Shown here one piece after another: positions 43,714 to 51,821 of a stretch of DNA of 64,000 nt. Positions within the stretch are counted from its first letter, which is position 1, and each line of letters opens with the position of its first letter. The position numbers were made by a program, and so were the translations under genes. Under the pieces are notes generated by a model. The model saw only the letters and a program-made list of their open reading frames with translations, did not search any database and was not told the DNA's origin. Source of the stretch: Roseivivax jejudonensis (GTDB taxonomy: Bacteria > Pseudomonadota > Alphaproteobacteria > Rhodobacterales > Rhodobacteraceae); NCBI RefSeq assembly GCF_900172265.1, contig NZ_FWFK01000003.1, forward strand, positions 1 to 64,000, given 5' to 3'.

Positions 43714-44877
43714 ATGAACGCCCCCGTCAATCTCGAGACCCTCGAAGTCGGCTTCGACGTCCCCGCCCAGCCCGGCATGGACGAGGCCGACATCCAGACC
43801 CCCTGCCTCGTCCTCGAACTCGACGCACTCGAACGCAACATCCGCAAGATGGGCGACTACGCCCGCGCCCACGGCATGCGCCACCGCGTGCACGGCAAGA
43901 TGCACAAGTCCGTCGACGTGGCGAAGCTGCAGATGGACCTCGGCGGCGCCTGCGGCGTCTGCTGCCAGAAAGTGTCGGAGGCCGAGGTCTTCGCCCGCGG
44001 CGGCATCACCGACGTGCTGGTCTCCAACCAGGTGCGCGACCCGCAGAAAATCGACCGGCTGGCCCGCATGCCCAAGCTCGGTGCGCGCACCATCTGCTGC
44101 GTCGATGACGTGGCCAACGTGTCGGACCTGTCGGCCGCCGCGCAAAAGCACGGCACCGAGATCGAGTGCCTCGTCGAGATCGACTGCGGCGCCGGGCGCT
44201 GCGGCGTGACCACGACCGAGGCGGTCGTCGAGATCGCGAGGGCGATCGACGCCGCACCGGGCCTCAGGTTCGCCGGCATCCAGGCCTACCAGGGCGCGAT
44301 GCAGCACCTCGACTCCTACGACGACCGCAAGGCCAAGATCGACGTCGCCGTGGCGATGGTGAAGGACGCCGTGGACGGCCTGAAGGCCGAGGGGCTCGAC
44401 TGCGACATCGTCGGCGGCGGCGGCACCGGCTCCTACTATTTCGAGAGCACGTCCGGCGTCTACAACGAGCTTCAGTGCGGCTCGTACGCCTTCATGGACG
44501 CCGATTACGGCCGCATCCTCGACAAGGACGGCAACCGCATCGACCGCGGCGAGTGGGAAAACGCCTTCTTCATCCTCACCCAGGTGATGAGCCACGCCAA
44601 GGCGGACAAGGCGATCTGCGACGCAGGCCTCAAGGCGCAGTCGGTCGACAGCGGCCTGCCGGTCATCTTCGGACGCGACGACGTCGAATACGTGAAGTGC
44701 TCGGACGAGCATGGCGTGATCGCGGACCCCGGGGGGGTGCTCGCGGTCGGCGAAAAGCTCCGCCTCGTGCCGGGGCACTGCGACCCGACCGCCAACGTGC
44801 ACGACTGGTATGTCGGTGTGCGCGGCGGGAAGGTCGAAACGCTCTGGCCCGTCTCCGCGCGCGGCAAGGCCTACTGA
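43714..44877 (+). CDS. bhcC: beta-Hydroxyaspartate aldolase
   Basis: A 387-residue alanine-racemase-fold PLP enzyme of the D-threonine aldolase type. It condenses glycine with glyoxylate to beta-hydroxyaspartate, the carbon-fixing step of the cycle. The PLP lysine is probably K62 in RVHGKMHK; GGGGTGSYYFES provides phosphate binding, and the metal-binding segment near PGHCDPTANVHDWYV fits the Mg-dependent family. It follows bhcB by 14 bp with GGGAGACCCAGCC before the ATG. Confidence 0.95.
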   Translation: MNAPVNLETLEVGFDVPAQPGMDEADIQTPCLVLELDALERNIRKMGDYARAHGMRHRVHGKMHKSVDVAKLQMDLGGACGVCCQKVSEAEVFARGGITDVLVSNQVRDPQKIDRLARMPKLGARTICCVDDVANVSDLSAAAQKHGTEIECLVEIDCGAGRCGVTTTEAVVEIARAIDAAPGLRFAGIQAYQGAMQHLDSYDDRKAKIDVAVAMVKDAVDGLKAEGLDCDIVGGGGTGSYYFESTSGVYNELQCGSYAFMDADYGRILDKDGNRIDRGEWENAFFILTQVMSHAKADKAICDAGLKAQSVDSGLPVIFGRDDVEYVKCSDEHGVIADPGGVLAVGEKLRLVPGHCDPTANVHDWYVGVRGGKVETLWPVSARGKAY

Positions 44878-44988
44878 GCCAAGGGACGGGAAGGTCCGGT
44901 CCCGGAGGGGCCGGAAAGTCGTCCGCGTGTAGGCTCTCCTTCCGGCGGTGGCACGCGGACGCACGACCAAGAACCAGAGGACAGACCC

Positions 44989-45954
44989 ATGCTGATCGTG
45001 CCCGAGCGAGAGATCGCAGACCTGATGACCCGCGAGGCCGCCTTTGCCGCCGTCGAAAAGGTCTTCGCCGCCATGGCCGCCGGCGACGCCTACAACTTCC
45101 CCGTGGTGCGCGAGGCCATCGGTCACGAGGACGCGCTCTACGGCTTCAAGGGCGGATTCGACCGCGCGGGCCTCACGCTCGGCCTGAAGGCCGGCGGCTA
45201 CTGGCCGAACAACATTGCCAAACACGGGATCATCAACCACCAGTCCACGGTGATCCTGTTCGATCCCGACACCGGCAAGGCCAAGGCGATGGTGGGCGGC
45301 AATCTCCTCACTGCGCTGCGTACCGCGGCCGCCTCGTCGGTGTCGATCCGGCATCTCGCCCGCTCCGACGCCAGGGTGATCGGCATGATCGGCGCCGGCC
45401 ACCAGGCCAGGTTCCAGCTGCGCGCGGCGCTCGAGCAGCGCGACTTCGAAAAGGTCATCGGCTGGAACCTGCATCCCGAGATGCTGTCGAATCTCGAGGA
45501 GGTCGCGACAGAGGCCGGCCTGCCCTTCGAGGCCGTTCAGCTCGACGACATGACACGCGCCGACGTGATCATCTCGATCACCTCGTCCTTCGACGCGATC
45601 CTGTCGGCCGACCAGGTGGCGGCCGGCACGCACATCGCCTGCATGGGCACCGACACCAAGGGCAAGCAGGAGGTCGACCCCCGTCTCCTGACCCGCGCGC
45701 AGGTCTTTACGGACGAGGTGGCCCAATCGGTCACCATAGGCGAAGCGCAGCATGCCGTCGGCCAGTCGCTGGTCTCGGAGAGCGACATCGCGCAGCTTGG
45801 CGCGGTCATCAACGGCGCGCATCCCGGCCGGACCTCGGACGCCGACATCACGCTCTTCGATGGCACCGGAGTCGGCCTGCAGGATCTCGCCGTGGCCGCC
45901 GCGGTGGTCGATCTTGCCGTCGAGAGAGGCGTCGCGATCGAGGTCGACTTCTAG
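44989..45954 (+). CDS. bhcD: Iminosuccinate reductase
   Basis: A 321-residue member of the ornithine cyclodeaminase/mu-crystallin family. Here it reduces iminosuccinate to L-aspartate with NADH, regenerating the amino donor used by BhcA. The Rossmann motif GMIGAGHQARFQLRAAL, the substrate residues around KAGGYWPNN and the segment CMGTDTKGKQEVD are visible. It is separated from bhcC by 111 bp and followed by a terminator. With BhcA, B and C it completes the cycle. Confidence 0.95.
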   Translation: MLIVPEREIADLMTREAAFAAVEKVFAAMAAGDAYNFPVVREAIGHEDALYGFKGGFDRAGLTLGLKAGGYWPNNIAKHGIINHQSTVILFDPDTGKAKAMVGGNLLTALRTAAASSVSIRHLARSDARVIGMIGAGHQARFQLRAALEQRDFEKVIGWNLHPEMLSNLEEVATEAGLPFEAVQLDDMTRADVIISITSSFDAILSADQVAAGTHIACMGTDTKGKQEVDPRLLTRAQVFTDEVAQSVTIGEAQHAVGQSLVSESDIAQLGAVINGAHPGRTSDADITLFDGTGVGLQDLAVAAAVVDLAVERGVAIEVDF

Positions 45955-45980
45955 CGCGGCGCCCTTCTGCGACACGACAC

Positions 45981-46002
45981 CGGGCGGCCCATGGGCCGCC
46001 CG
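45981..46002 (+). terminator. Terminator after bhcD
   Basis: CGGGCGGCCC (45981-45990) and GGGCCGCCCG (45993-46002) form a perfect 10-bp stem, followed by TTTCGGTTT. It lies 26 bp after the bhcD stop and closes the bhcABCD operon. Confidence 0.85.
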
Positions 46003-46177
46003 TTTCGGTTTGGATGCGTGGATCCCGTGGCGCTCCGCACTATGCGCTCGGCGCACCGTAACCGGATTGCAGCGCGCCAGCCCCGGCGCCGCGGCCGACA
46101 TGGCTCCGCTTCACCCGACGCCGATGCGTCTTCGCGTGGCGGCGCCGGGCCCGTCGCGCGACAGGGCCGCGCAGCGC

Positions 46178-46795
46178 CTAGCTCAGCGGGATGGCTGAGC
46201 CGTCCTTCGCGCTTTGGTACGTTCCTGAGAACTCACCGTACAATTCGTACAGACGCGCGGCCCGATCCGACAACGCGGCGCGCTCCGCGTCGTCCAGGCG
46301 CGCGATCTCGTCCTTGATGCTCCAGCTCGTCCAGTATGCGTTGCTGCGGTTGTATTCCCCGTCCGTCAGCCCGAAGACCTCGCTCAGGATCTTCAGGTCA
46401 TGCGGGATCGAAAAGCTGTCGCGGCTGTCCTGGTGGCTGAAGAAATAGAAGAAGTTGTCGAACCCCGCCCACGTGATCGCCGACAGGCACAGCGAGCATG
46501 GCTCATGCGTCGACAGAAAAATCAGGTCGCGCGTGTCCGGCCGTTCACCCTGCTCGTAGAACCGCTTGAGACAGTGCATTTCTCCATGCCACAAGGGATT
46601 TTCCGTCTCGTTGTTCGTCTCGGCGAGGACCAGCGACAAGTCCGATTTCCGCAGCAGCGCGGCGCCGAAGACCTTGTTGCCGGCGGCCACGCCCTCGGCC
46701 GTCATCGGCGCGATGTCGTGCTCCATCGTGTCGAGCAGGCGCGACAGCAGCGCGGCGCGATCTGCGGGAAGGTCGAACGGAGTGCGGGTCGTCAT
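46178..46795 (-). CDS. Zinc-dependent nucleoside/nucleobase deaminase
   Basis: A 205-residue cytidine/deoxycytidylate-deaminase-fold protein with the zinc motifs WHGEMH (His and catalytic Glu) and PCSLC (two Cys). The C-terminal part (residues 120-205, with YFFSHQDSRDSFSIPHDL and GLTDGEYNRSNAYWTSWSI) is longer than in small tRNA or guanine deaminases. The ATG at 46795 is preceded by GAGGACATCAGA; an upstream extension is unlikely. It is the last gene of a purine-degradation operon, which makes a purine-type substrate such as guanine or an aminopurine likely. The substrate is not assignable from sequence. Confidence 0.8.
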   Translation of the reverse strand: MTTRTPFDLPADRAALLSRLLDTMEHDIAPMTAEGVAAGNKVFGAALLRKSDLSLVLAETNNETENPLWHGEMHCLKRFYEQGERPDTRDLIFLSTHEPCSLCLSAITWAGFDNFFYFFSHQDSRDSFSIPHDLKILSEVFGLTDGEYNRSNAYWTSWSIKDEIARLDDAERAALSDRAARLYELYGEFSGTYQSAKDGSAIPLS

Positions 46796-46924
46796 TCTGA
46801 TGTCCTCGTGACGGTATGATGCGAAGGGCGCCGCGCTGGCCTTCCTCGCGCGAACGATAAGAAAGCCAGCGCAACACATTGAAAAGACGGGCGGCGTCCG
46901 GCCAAACGCCGCCCGGAGCGAGCC

Positions 46925-48349
46925 TCAGGCCCGCCGGTCCTTGGCCAGGCTGCCCCGCGAATGCCCCGACATGCCGCCCGACACCTCCTCGGTCGACTCG
47001 TCGGACAGATCCTCGGGCAGAGCGAGGTTCAGCACGATCGCGATGAGCGCCGCCGGCAGGATCCCCGAGGTCGCCAGCACCTGCATCGTCTCCGGCAGGT
47101 ACTGCAGCGCGTTCGGCTCGAGTTGAAGCCCAAGCCCCAGCGACAGTGCGATGGCGAAGATCACCATGTTGCGGCGGTTCCAGTGGACGTCCGACAGCAT
47201 CGAGATGCCCGCCGCGACCACCATTCCGAACATGACGATCACGCCCCCGCCCAGCACCTCGATCGGAACCGACGAGATCACCGCACCGATCTTCGGCACG
47301 AGGCCGCAGGCGATCAGGAACAGCGCGCCGATGGTGACGACGCCACGGCTCATCACGCCGGTCATGGCGATCAGGCCGACGTTCTGGCTGAACGAGGTGT
47401 TCGGCAGCGCACCGAACAGGCCCGAGATCGCCGTCCCGATCCCGTCGGCGAAGGTCGCGCCCTGGATCTCGGTATCGGTCGCCTCGCGACCGGCGCCGCC
47501 CTTGGTGATGCCCGAAACGTCGCCCACGGTCTCGACCGCAGACACGAAGGACATCAGGCCGAAGCCGAGGACCGCGGCGACGCTGAACTCCAGCCCGAAG
47601 TGCAGCGGATCCGGCAGGGCGAACGGCGCGGCGGTCGCGACATTGCCGAGGCTGACCTGCCCCATCGCGAACGCGAAGACGTATCCTGCCAGCAGCCCGA
47701 GAAGGACGGCCGACAGCGACAGCATCCCGCGCGCGAAGAACTTCAGGCCCAGCGTGACGAGGATGACGATCCCCGCCATCGACCAGTTGAGCGCCGAGCC
47801 GTATTCCGGCGCGTCCATCGCAGGGACGCCACCCGCGGCGTACTGCACGCCGACCTTGACCAGCGCGAGGCCGATCATCGTGACCACGAGCCCTGTCACC
47901 AGCGGCGGCAACGCGAACCGGATCCGACCGATGAACAGCCCGAGAAACGCATGGAAGATGCCACCCACGAGGACACCACCCATCAGCACGCCGATGGCCT
48001 CCACGCCCTTGCCGGCGACGAGCGGGATCATGATCGGGATGAACGCGAAACTGGTGCCCTGCACGATCGGCAGGCGCGCGCCAACCGGTCCGATGCCGAT
48101 CGACTGGAACAGCGTCGCGACGCCGGCAAAGAACATCGACATCTGGATCATGTAGATCATGTCCGGAAAGTCCGGGCTGTCGGACCCGAAGCCGAACCCG
48201 GCCGCGCCGCAGACGATGATCGCGGGCGTGACGTTGGATACGAACATTGCCAGAACGTGCTGTATTCCCAGCGGGATCGCCTGTGCGATCGGCGGCGTGA
48301 AGTTGGGATCGCGGAGTTGTTCCGGCGACCCGATAGACCCGTCGGCCAT
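46925..48349 (-). CDS. NCS2-family xanthine/urate permease
   Basis: A 474-residue nucleobase:cation symporter-2 protein with 12-14 hydrophobic segments. Family features are QHVLAMFVSNVTPAIIV, IVQGTSFAFIP, the substrate region SAVETVGDVSGITKG and PNTSFSQNVGLIAMTGV, which corresponds to the NCS2 signature. It imports xanthine, urate or related purines with protons or sodium. It lies 51 bp downstream of ureidoglycolate lyase in the same operon, so urate or xanthine for the pathway encoded around it is the natural substrate. Confidence 0.92.
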   Translation of the reverse strand: MADGSIGSPEQLRDPNFTPPIAQAIPLGIQHVLAMFVSNVTPAIIVCGAAGFGFGSDSPDFPDMIYMIQMSMFFAGVATLFQSIGIGPVGARLPIVQGTSFAFIPIMIPLVAGKGVEAIGVLMGGVLVGGIFHAFLGLFIGRIRFALPPLVTGLVVTMIGLALVKVGVQYAAGGVPAMDAPEYGSALNWSMAGIVILVTLGLKFFARGMLSLSAVLLGLLAGYVFAFAMGQVSLGNVATAAPFALPDPLHFGLEFSVAAVLGFGLMSFVSAVETVGDVSGITKGGAGREATDTEIQGATFADGIGTAISGLFGALPNTSFSQNVGLIAMTGVMSRGVVTIGALFLIACGLVPKIGAVISSVPIEVLGGGVIVMFGMVVAAGISMLSDVHWNRRNMVIFAIALSLGLGLQLEPNALQYLPETMQVLATSGILPAALIAIVLNLALPEDLSDESTEEVSGGMSGHSRGSLAKDRRA

Positions 48350-48374
48350 GGTGGTTCCTCCCTCTTGAGATACA

Positions 48375-48394
48375 CGCCCGCTCCTCCGCGGGCG
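48375..48394 (-). other. Intercistronic hairpin between allA and the purine permease gene
   Basis: CGCCCGC (48375-48381) pairs with GCGGGCG (48388-48394) around a six-base loop, in the 51-bp gap upstream of the permease ATG. No T tract follows, so processing or mRNA stability is more likely than termination. Confidence 0.3.
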
Positions 48395-48400
48395 GTCGGT

Positions 48401-48886
48401 TCACGTCACGATGTCGTAGGGCTCCTCGAACCAGTGCTCTTCGAGGTTCGCGCCCGCGCCGATCCGGTCCACGACCGCGAACAGCCCCGGCGCAGCCAGC
48501 GGCGTCAGCACGCCGTGCCAGACACCGCGGTGGTAGTTCACGCCCTGTCCCGGCGCCGTTCGGAAAGCGCGCGGCACGCCCGGCACGCCCGCCTCGTCGG
48601 GCGCCACGATCACCAGGAACGGCTCGCTGCTCATCGGCAGGAAGGCCTGGCTTCCATCGGGGTGGCGCTCGACCATCTCGAGCCGCAGCGGCAGATCGCG
48701 CGGCACCGCGTCGAAAATGCTGATGCCGGCGCGCCCGTCCGAGACATCGATCCGCGCCCGGTCGTGGTAGCGGCCGCACAAACCCTGATTGATGAGCTTG
48801 TCCGGCGCGCCGGCGGCGTCGAGCACGTCGCCGAACGGCGCGAACGCCTCGGCGACGAGCGGCTCTATGCGGATCGCCCGGCTCAT
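48401..48886 (-). CDS. allA: Ureidoglycolate lyase
   Basis: A 161-residue cupin-like lyase that splits (S)-ureidoglycolate into glyoxylate and urea. It shows the AllA start IRIEPLVAEAFAPFGDVLD, MVERHPDGSQAFLPM and YHRGVWHGVLTPL. The ATG at 48886 overlaps the stop of the allantoinase fusion gene (ATGA), so the two are translationally coupled. Glyoxylate produced here is the substrate of the bhc genes a few kilobases away. Confidence 0.94.
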   Translation of the reverse strand: MSRAIRIEPLVAEAFAPFGDVLDAAGAPDKLINQGLCGRYHDRARIDVSDGRAGISIFDAVPRDLPLRLEMVERHPDGSQAFLPMSSEPFLVIVAPDEAGVPGVPRAFRTAPGQGVNYHRGVWHGVLTPLAAPGLFAVVDRIGAGANLEEHWFEEPYDIVT

Positions 48887-50295
48887 GTTGCGAACTTGTC
48901 CCTCAGGCGCAGCTCCGCGATGCGCTCGACCTGGCGGCAGGCCGTGGCGAATTCCGTCGCACGGTCGTTTTCGAGCCGGTCGCGGAACGCCTGCATGATC
49001 GACGCCTTGTCGTGGTCGCGCACCGCGATGATGAACGGAAAACCGAACTTGGCGGTGTAGGCGTCGTTCAACTCGGTGAAGGTCGCACGCTCCTCGTCGG
49101 TGAGCGCATCGAGGCCGGCGGAGGACTGTTCCGCCGTCGACTCCGCGGTCAGCCGTTTCGCCGCGGCGAGCTTGCCGGCGAGATCGGGATGCGCCGTCAG
49201 GACGCCCAGCCGGCTCGCGTCCGGGGCTGTGCGGAACACGCGCGCCAGCGCGGAATGAACGCCCGTCGCCGTGTCGTGCGTGGGGCCGAGCTCGAGCGCG
49301 TGCGCGCCTTCGGCGATCCACGGGCTGTGCTCGAACACGCCGCCGAACTCGGCCACGAAGGTGTCGCGATCCATCTCGGACGGGCGCAGGCCCCTCCGCA
49401 CCGGGTGTTCCCGCGCCCAATGGTCGGCGATCTCTTCGCGCGTTGCGAACCAGACGCCCTCATGCGCGCGCATGTGATCGAGAACCCGCTTCAGCGCCAT
49501 CGCCCGGCCGGGCCGCCCGATCAGCCGGCAATGCAGGCCGATCGACAGCATCTTCGGCGCCCCTGCGTCGCCCTCGGCGTAGAGCATGTCGAAGCTGTCC
49601 TTCAGGTAGCTCTCGAACTGGTCGCCCGCCGTGAAGCCCGCTTGGATCGCGAAGCGCATGTCGTTGCAATCCATCGTGTAGGGCACGATCAGCTGATCCT
49701 TGCCCCCGGCCTTCGTCCAGTACGGCAGGTCGTCGGCATAACTGTCTGCGATATAGGCGAATTCGCCTTCTTCCGCAGCAAGGTCGATGGTGTTCATCGA
49801 GCATCGGCCGGTGTACCAGCCGCGCGGCGGCGCTCCGGTCACCTCCGTGTGCAGGCGGATCGCCTCGCGGATCTGCGCGCGCTCCTCGTCAGGGCTCATG
49901 TCCTTGTGTTCGATCCACTTGAGCCCGTGGCTCGCAATCTCCCATCCGGCCGCCTGCATCGCTGAAAGCTGCTCGGGCGCCCGCGCCAGCGCGGTCGCGA
50001 CGCCGTAGACGGTGACCGGCAGATCCGAAAGAAGCCGATGGACACGCCAGAACCCGGCGCGCGCGCCGTATTCGTAGATCGTCTCCATGTTCCAGTGCCG
50101 CTGGCCCGGCCAGGGCTGCGCGCCGGTGATCTCCGACAGGAACGCCTCGGAGGCAGCGTCGCCGTGCAGGATATTGTTCTCGCCGCCTTCTTCGTAGTTC
50201 AGCACGATCTGAACGGCGATCTTCGCGTCACCCGGCCAGTTCGGCCGGGGCGGATGCGCACCGTGGCCGGTCATGTCTCGCGGATAGCGTGTCAA
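48883..50295 (-). CDS. puuE: Bifunctional allantoinase (PuuE) - OHCU decarboxylase (UraD)
   Basis: A 470-residue fusion. Residues about 1-298 are a polysaccharide-deacetylase-type allantoinase (VLNYEEGGENNILHGD, EIASHGLKW, GWYTGRCS), which opens allantoin to allantoate without zinc. Residues about 306-470 are UraD, which decarboxylates OHCU to (S)-allantoin, with the catalytic His in FEHSPWIAEGA and a long helical tail. The TTG at 50295 is chosen because GGAGG lies eight bases upstream and homologues start at TRYPRDM. The fusion joins two consecutive steps of urate degradation. Confidence 0.93.
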   Translation of the reverse strand: MTRYPRDMTGHGAHPPRPNWPGDAKIAVQIVLNYEEGGENNILHGDAASEAFLSEITGAQPWPGQRHWNMETIYEYGARAGFWRVHRLLSDLPVTVYGVATALARAPEQLSAMQAAGWEIASHGLKWIEHKDMSPDEERAQIREAIRLHTEVTGAPPRGWYTGRCSMNTIDLAAEEGEFAYIADSYADDLPYWTKAGGKDQLIVPYTMDCNDMRFAIQAGFTAGDQFESYLKDSFDMLYAEGDAGAPKMLSIGLHCRLIGRPGRAMALKRVLDHMRAHEGVWFATREEIADHWAREHPVRRGLRPSEMDRDTFVAEFGGVFEHSPWIAEGAHALELGPTHDTATGVHSALARVFRTAPDASRLGVLTAHPDLAGKLAAAKRLTAESTAEQSSAGLDALTDEERATFTELNDAYTAKFGFPFIIAVRDHDKASIMQAFRDRLENDRATEFATACRQVERIAELRLRDKFAT

Positions 50296-50442
50296 AGCAT
50301 CGGTCCTCCAGTTTCCCGGTGGATAAACCGAAAAGTGAGGAACGATTATCAAAAACTTCAGAAAGGAGCCTTCTGCGCGCGCCGCTTTGCGTGTCCGGCA
50401 CCCCGGGCCTAGAACCTCTCAACGGATCGAGGAGACGCTGCC

Positions 50443-50796
50443 ATGACCGGATACCTGACGACCCACGTGCTCGACACCGCGCGCGGATTGCCCGCCGCAG
50501 GCCTCGAGATCGAGCTCTATCGGATCGAGGGCGACAATCGCACCAAGCTCAAGACGGTGCGGACGAACGCGGACGGGCGCACCGACGCGCAGATCCTGCC
50601 CGAGGCCGAATTCGCCACGGGCGTGTACGAGCTCGTCTTTCACGCCGGCGCGTATCTCGACGCGACCGGCACGCCGGCGGAGGATCCGCGTTTTCTCGAC
50701 GTGATCCCGATCCGGTTCGGCATGTCGCAGGCGGCGCACTACCACGTGCCGCTGCTGCTGTCGCCGTTCGGCTACTCCACATACCGGGGCAGCTGA
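50443..50796 (+). CDS. uraH: 5-Hydroxyisourate hydrolase
   Basis: A 117-residue transthyretin-related protein that hydrolyses 5-hydroxyisourate to OHCU. It has the N-terminal [16 protein letters not shown] motif with the catalytic His, the conserved Arg in NADGRT, and ends with the diagnostic YRGS tetrapeptide. It diverges from the puuE-uraD operon; the 147-bp gap between them (50296-50442) holds both promoters. GGAGACGCTGCC precedes the ATG. It is convergent with the LysR-type gene, one base apart. Confidence 0.96.
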   Translation: MTGYLTTHVLDTARGLPAAGLEIELYRIEGDNRTKLKTVRTNADGRTDAQILPEAEFATGVYELVFHAGAYLDATGTPAEDPRFLDVIPIRFGMSQAAHYHVPLLLSPFGYSTYRGS

Positions 50797-50797
50797 G

Positions 50798-51721
50798 TCA
50801 CCGCGTTTTCGACTCGGTGTCGCGGACGGTTGCGCCGATCCGCTCGATGACGAACTCCATGAAGAGCCGGGTCTTCGGATCCTGCCGTCGTCGATGCGTG
50901 AACAGGCACGCCATCTGGATCGGCTCGGGCGGGGTTTCCGCGGCGACCGGCACCAGCGTGCCGGCGCGCAGATGATCGGCGATCTCGAACACCGGCTTGA
51001 GCGCGATGCCGTGCCCCGCGACCGCCCAGTCGGTCAGCACGTCGCCGTCGTCGGATTCGTAGCGGCCGGCGACGCGAAACCGCTTCGGCCCCTCGGGCGT
51101 CGACAGGCGCCACTGGAACTCGGTCGCGCCGGGAAACCGAAGGTTCAGGCATTCGTGCGCGCCCGTTACAAGGTCGGCGCCGCGTCGCGGCATGCCGCGC
51201 GCCGCGACGTAGGCCGGCGCGGCGCACAGCACCCGCTTCACGTCGGCGATCTTGCGGATCCGCAGGTTGCTATCTTCCGGCTGACCGAGGAAGAACGCGA
51301 GATCGAGTCCTTCGGTCGTCAGGTCGACCTTTCGGTCGGTCAGCCGCAGGCGGACGCTGACCTCGGGATATTCCTTCAGGAATTCAGGCACCTGCGGTGC
51401 GATCAGGCGGCGACCGACGCCAAGCGGCGCGGCCACGTAGAGCGAGCCCTTCGGGTTCTCGGTGATGCTGACGATCTGCGCCTCGGCGCTTTCCACCGCC
51501 TCGAGGATGTCCATGGCACCGCGATAGAAGGCGTTGCCCTGCTCGGTCGGGGTCAGGCTGCGTGTCGTGCGCTGGAACAGCCGCACGCCGAGATGCTCCT
51601 CGAGCTGGGAGATGCGCGCCGAGGTCACCGCCGGCGAGATTCTCAGGTCGCGTCCCGCGGCCGACATGCTGCCGAGTTCGTAGACACGGACAAAGGTGCG
51701 GACATTGTCGAGATAGGACAT
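50798..51721 (-). CDS. LysR-family transcriptional regulator (candidate urate pathway regulator)
   Basis: A 307-residue LysR regulator: winged HTH (residues about 1-60, MSAAGRDLRISPAVTSARISQLEEHLGVRLFQRTTRS) and a periplasmic-binding-protein-like effector domain (about 90-295). It is divergent from puuD and convergent with uraH, so control of urate oxidation is plausible, with a purine or an intermediate as effector. The 100-bp gap to puuD (51722-51821) should hold its operator. Confidence 0.88.
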   Translation of the reverse strand: MSYLDNVRTFVRVYELGSMSAAGRDLRISPAVTSARISQLEEHLGVRLFQRTTRSLTPTEQGNAFYRGAMDILEAVESAEAQIVSITENPKGSLYVAAPLGVGRRLIAPQVPEFLKEYPEVSVRLRLTDRKVDLTTEGLDLAFFLGQPEDSNLRIRKIADVKRVLCAAPAYVAARGMPRRGADLVTGAHECLNLRFPGATEFQWRLSTPEGPKRFRVAGRYESDDGDVLTDWAVAGHGIALKPVFEIADHLRAGTLVPVAAETPPEPIQMACLFTHRRRQDPKTRLFMEFVIERIGATVRDTESKTR

Positions 51722-51821
51722 TATTCGGCAATTTTTGATGCTGCTTGGCGCTCATCGCAAATACCAGAACAAACAGGGATGGAATAGGGTCGGCCCGAGT
51801 TCTGATCTTTGGAGGCCTGCC

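Noticed and set aside
44989-45954. Naming bhcD an ornithine cyclodeaminase
   Set aside because: The family is the same, but operon context with bhcABC fits iminosuccinate reductase far better.
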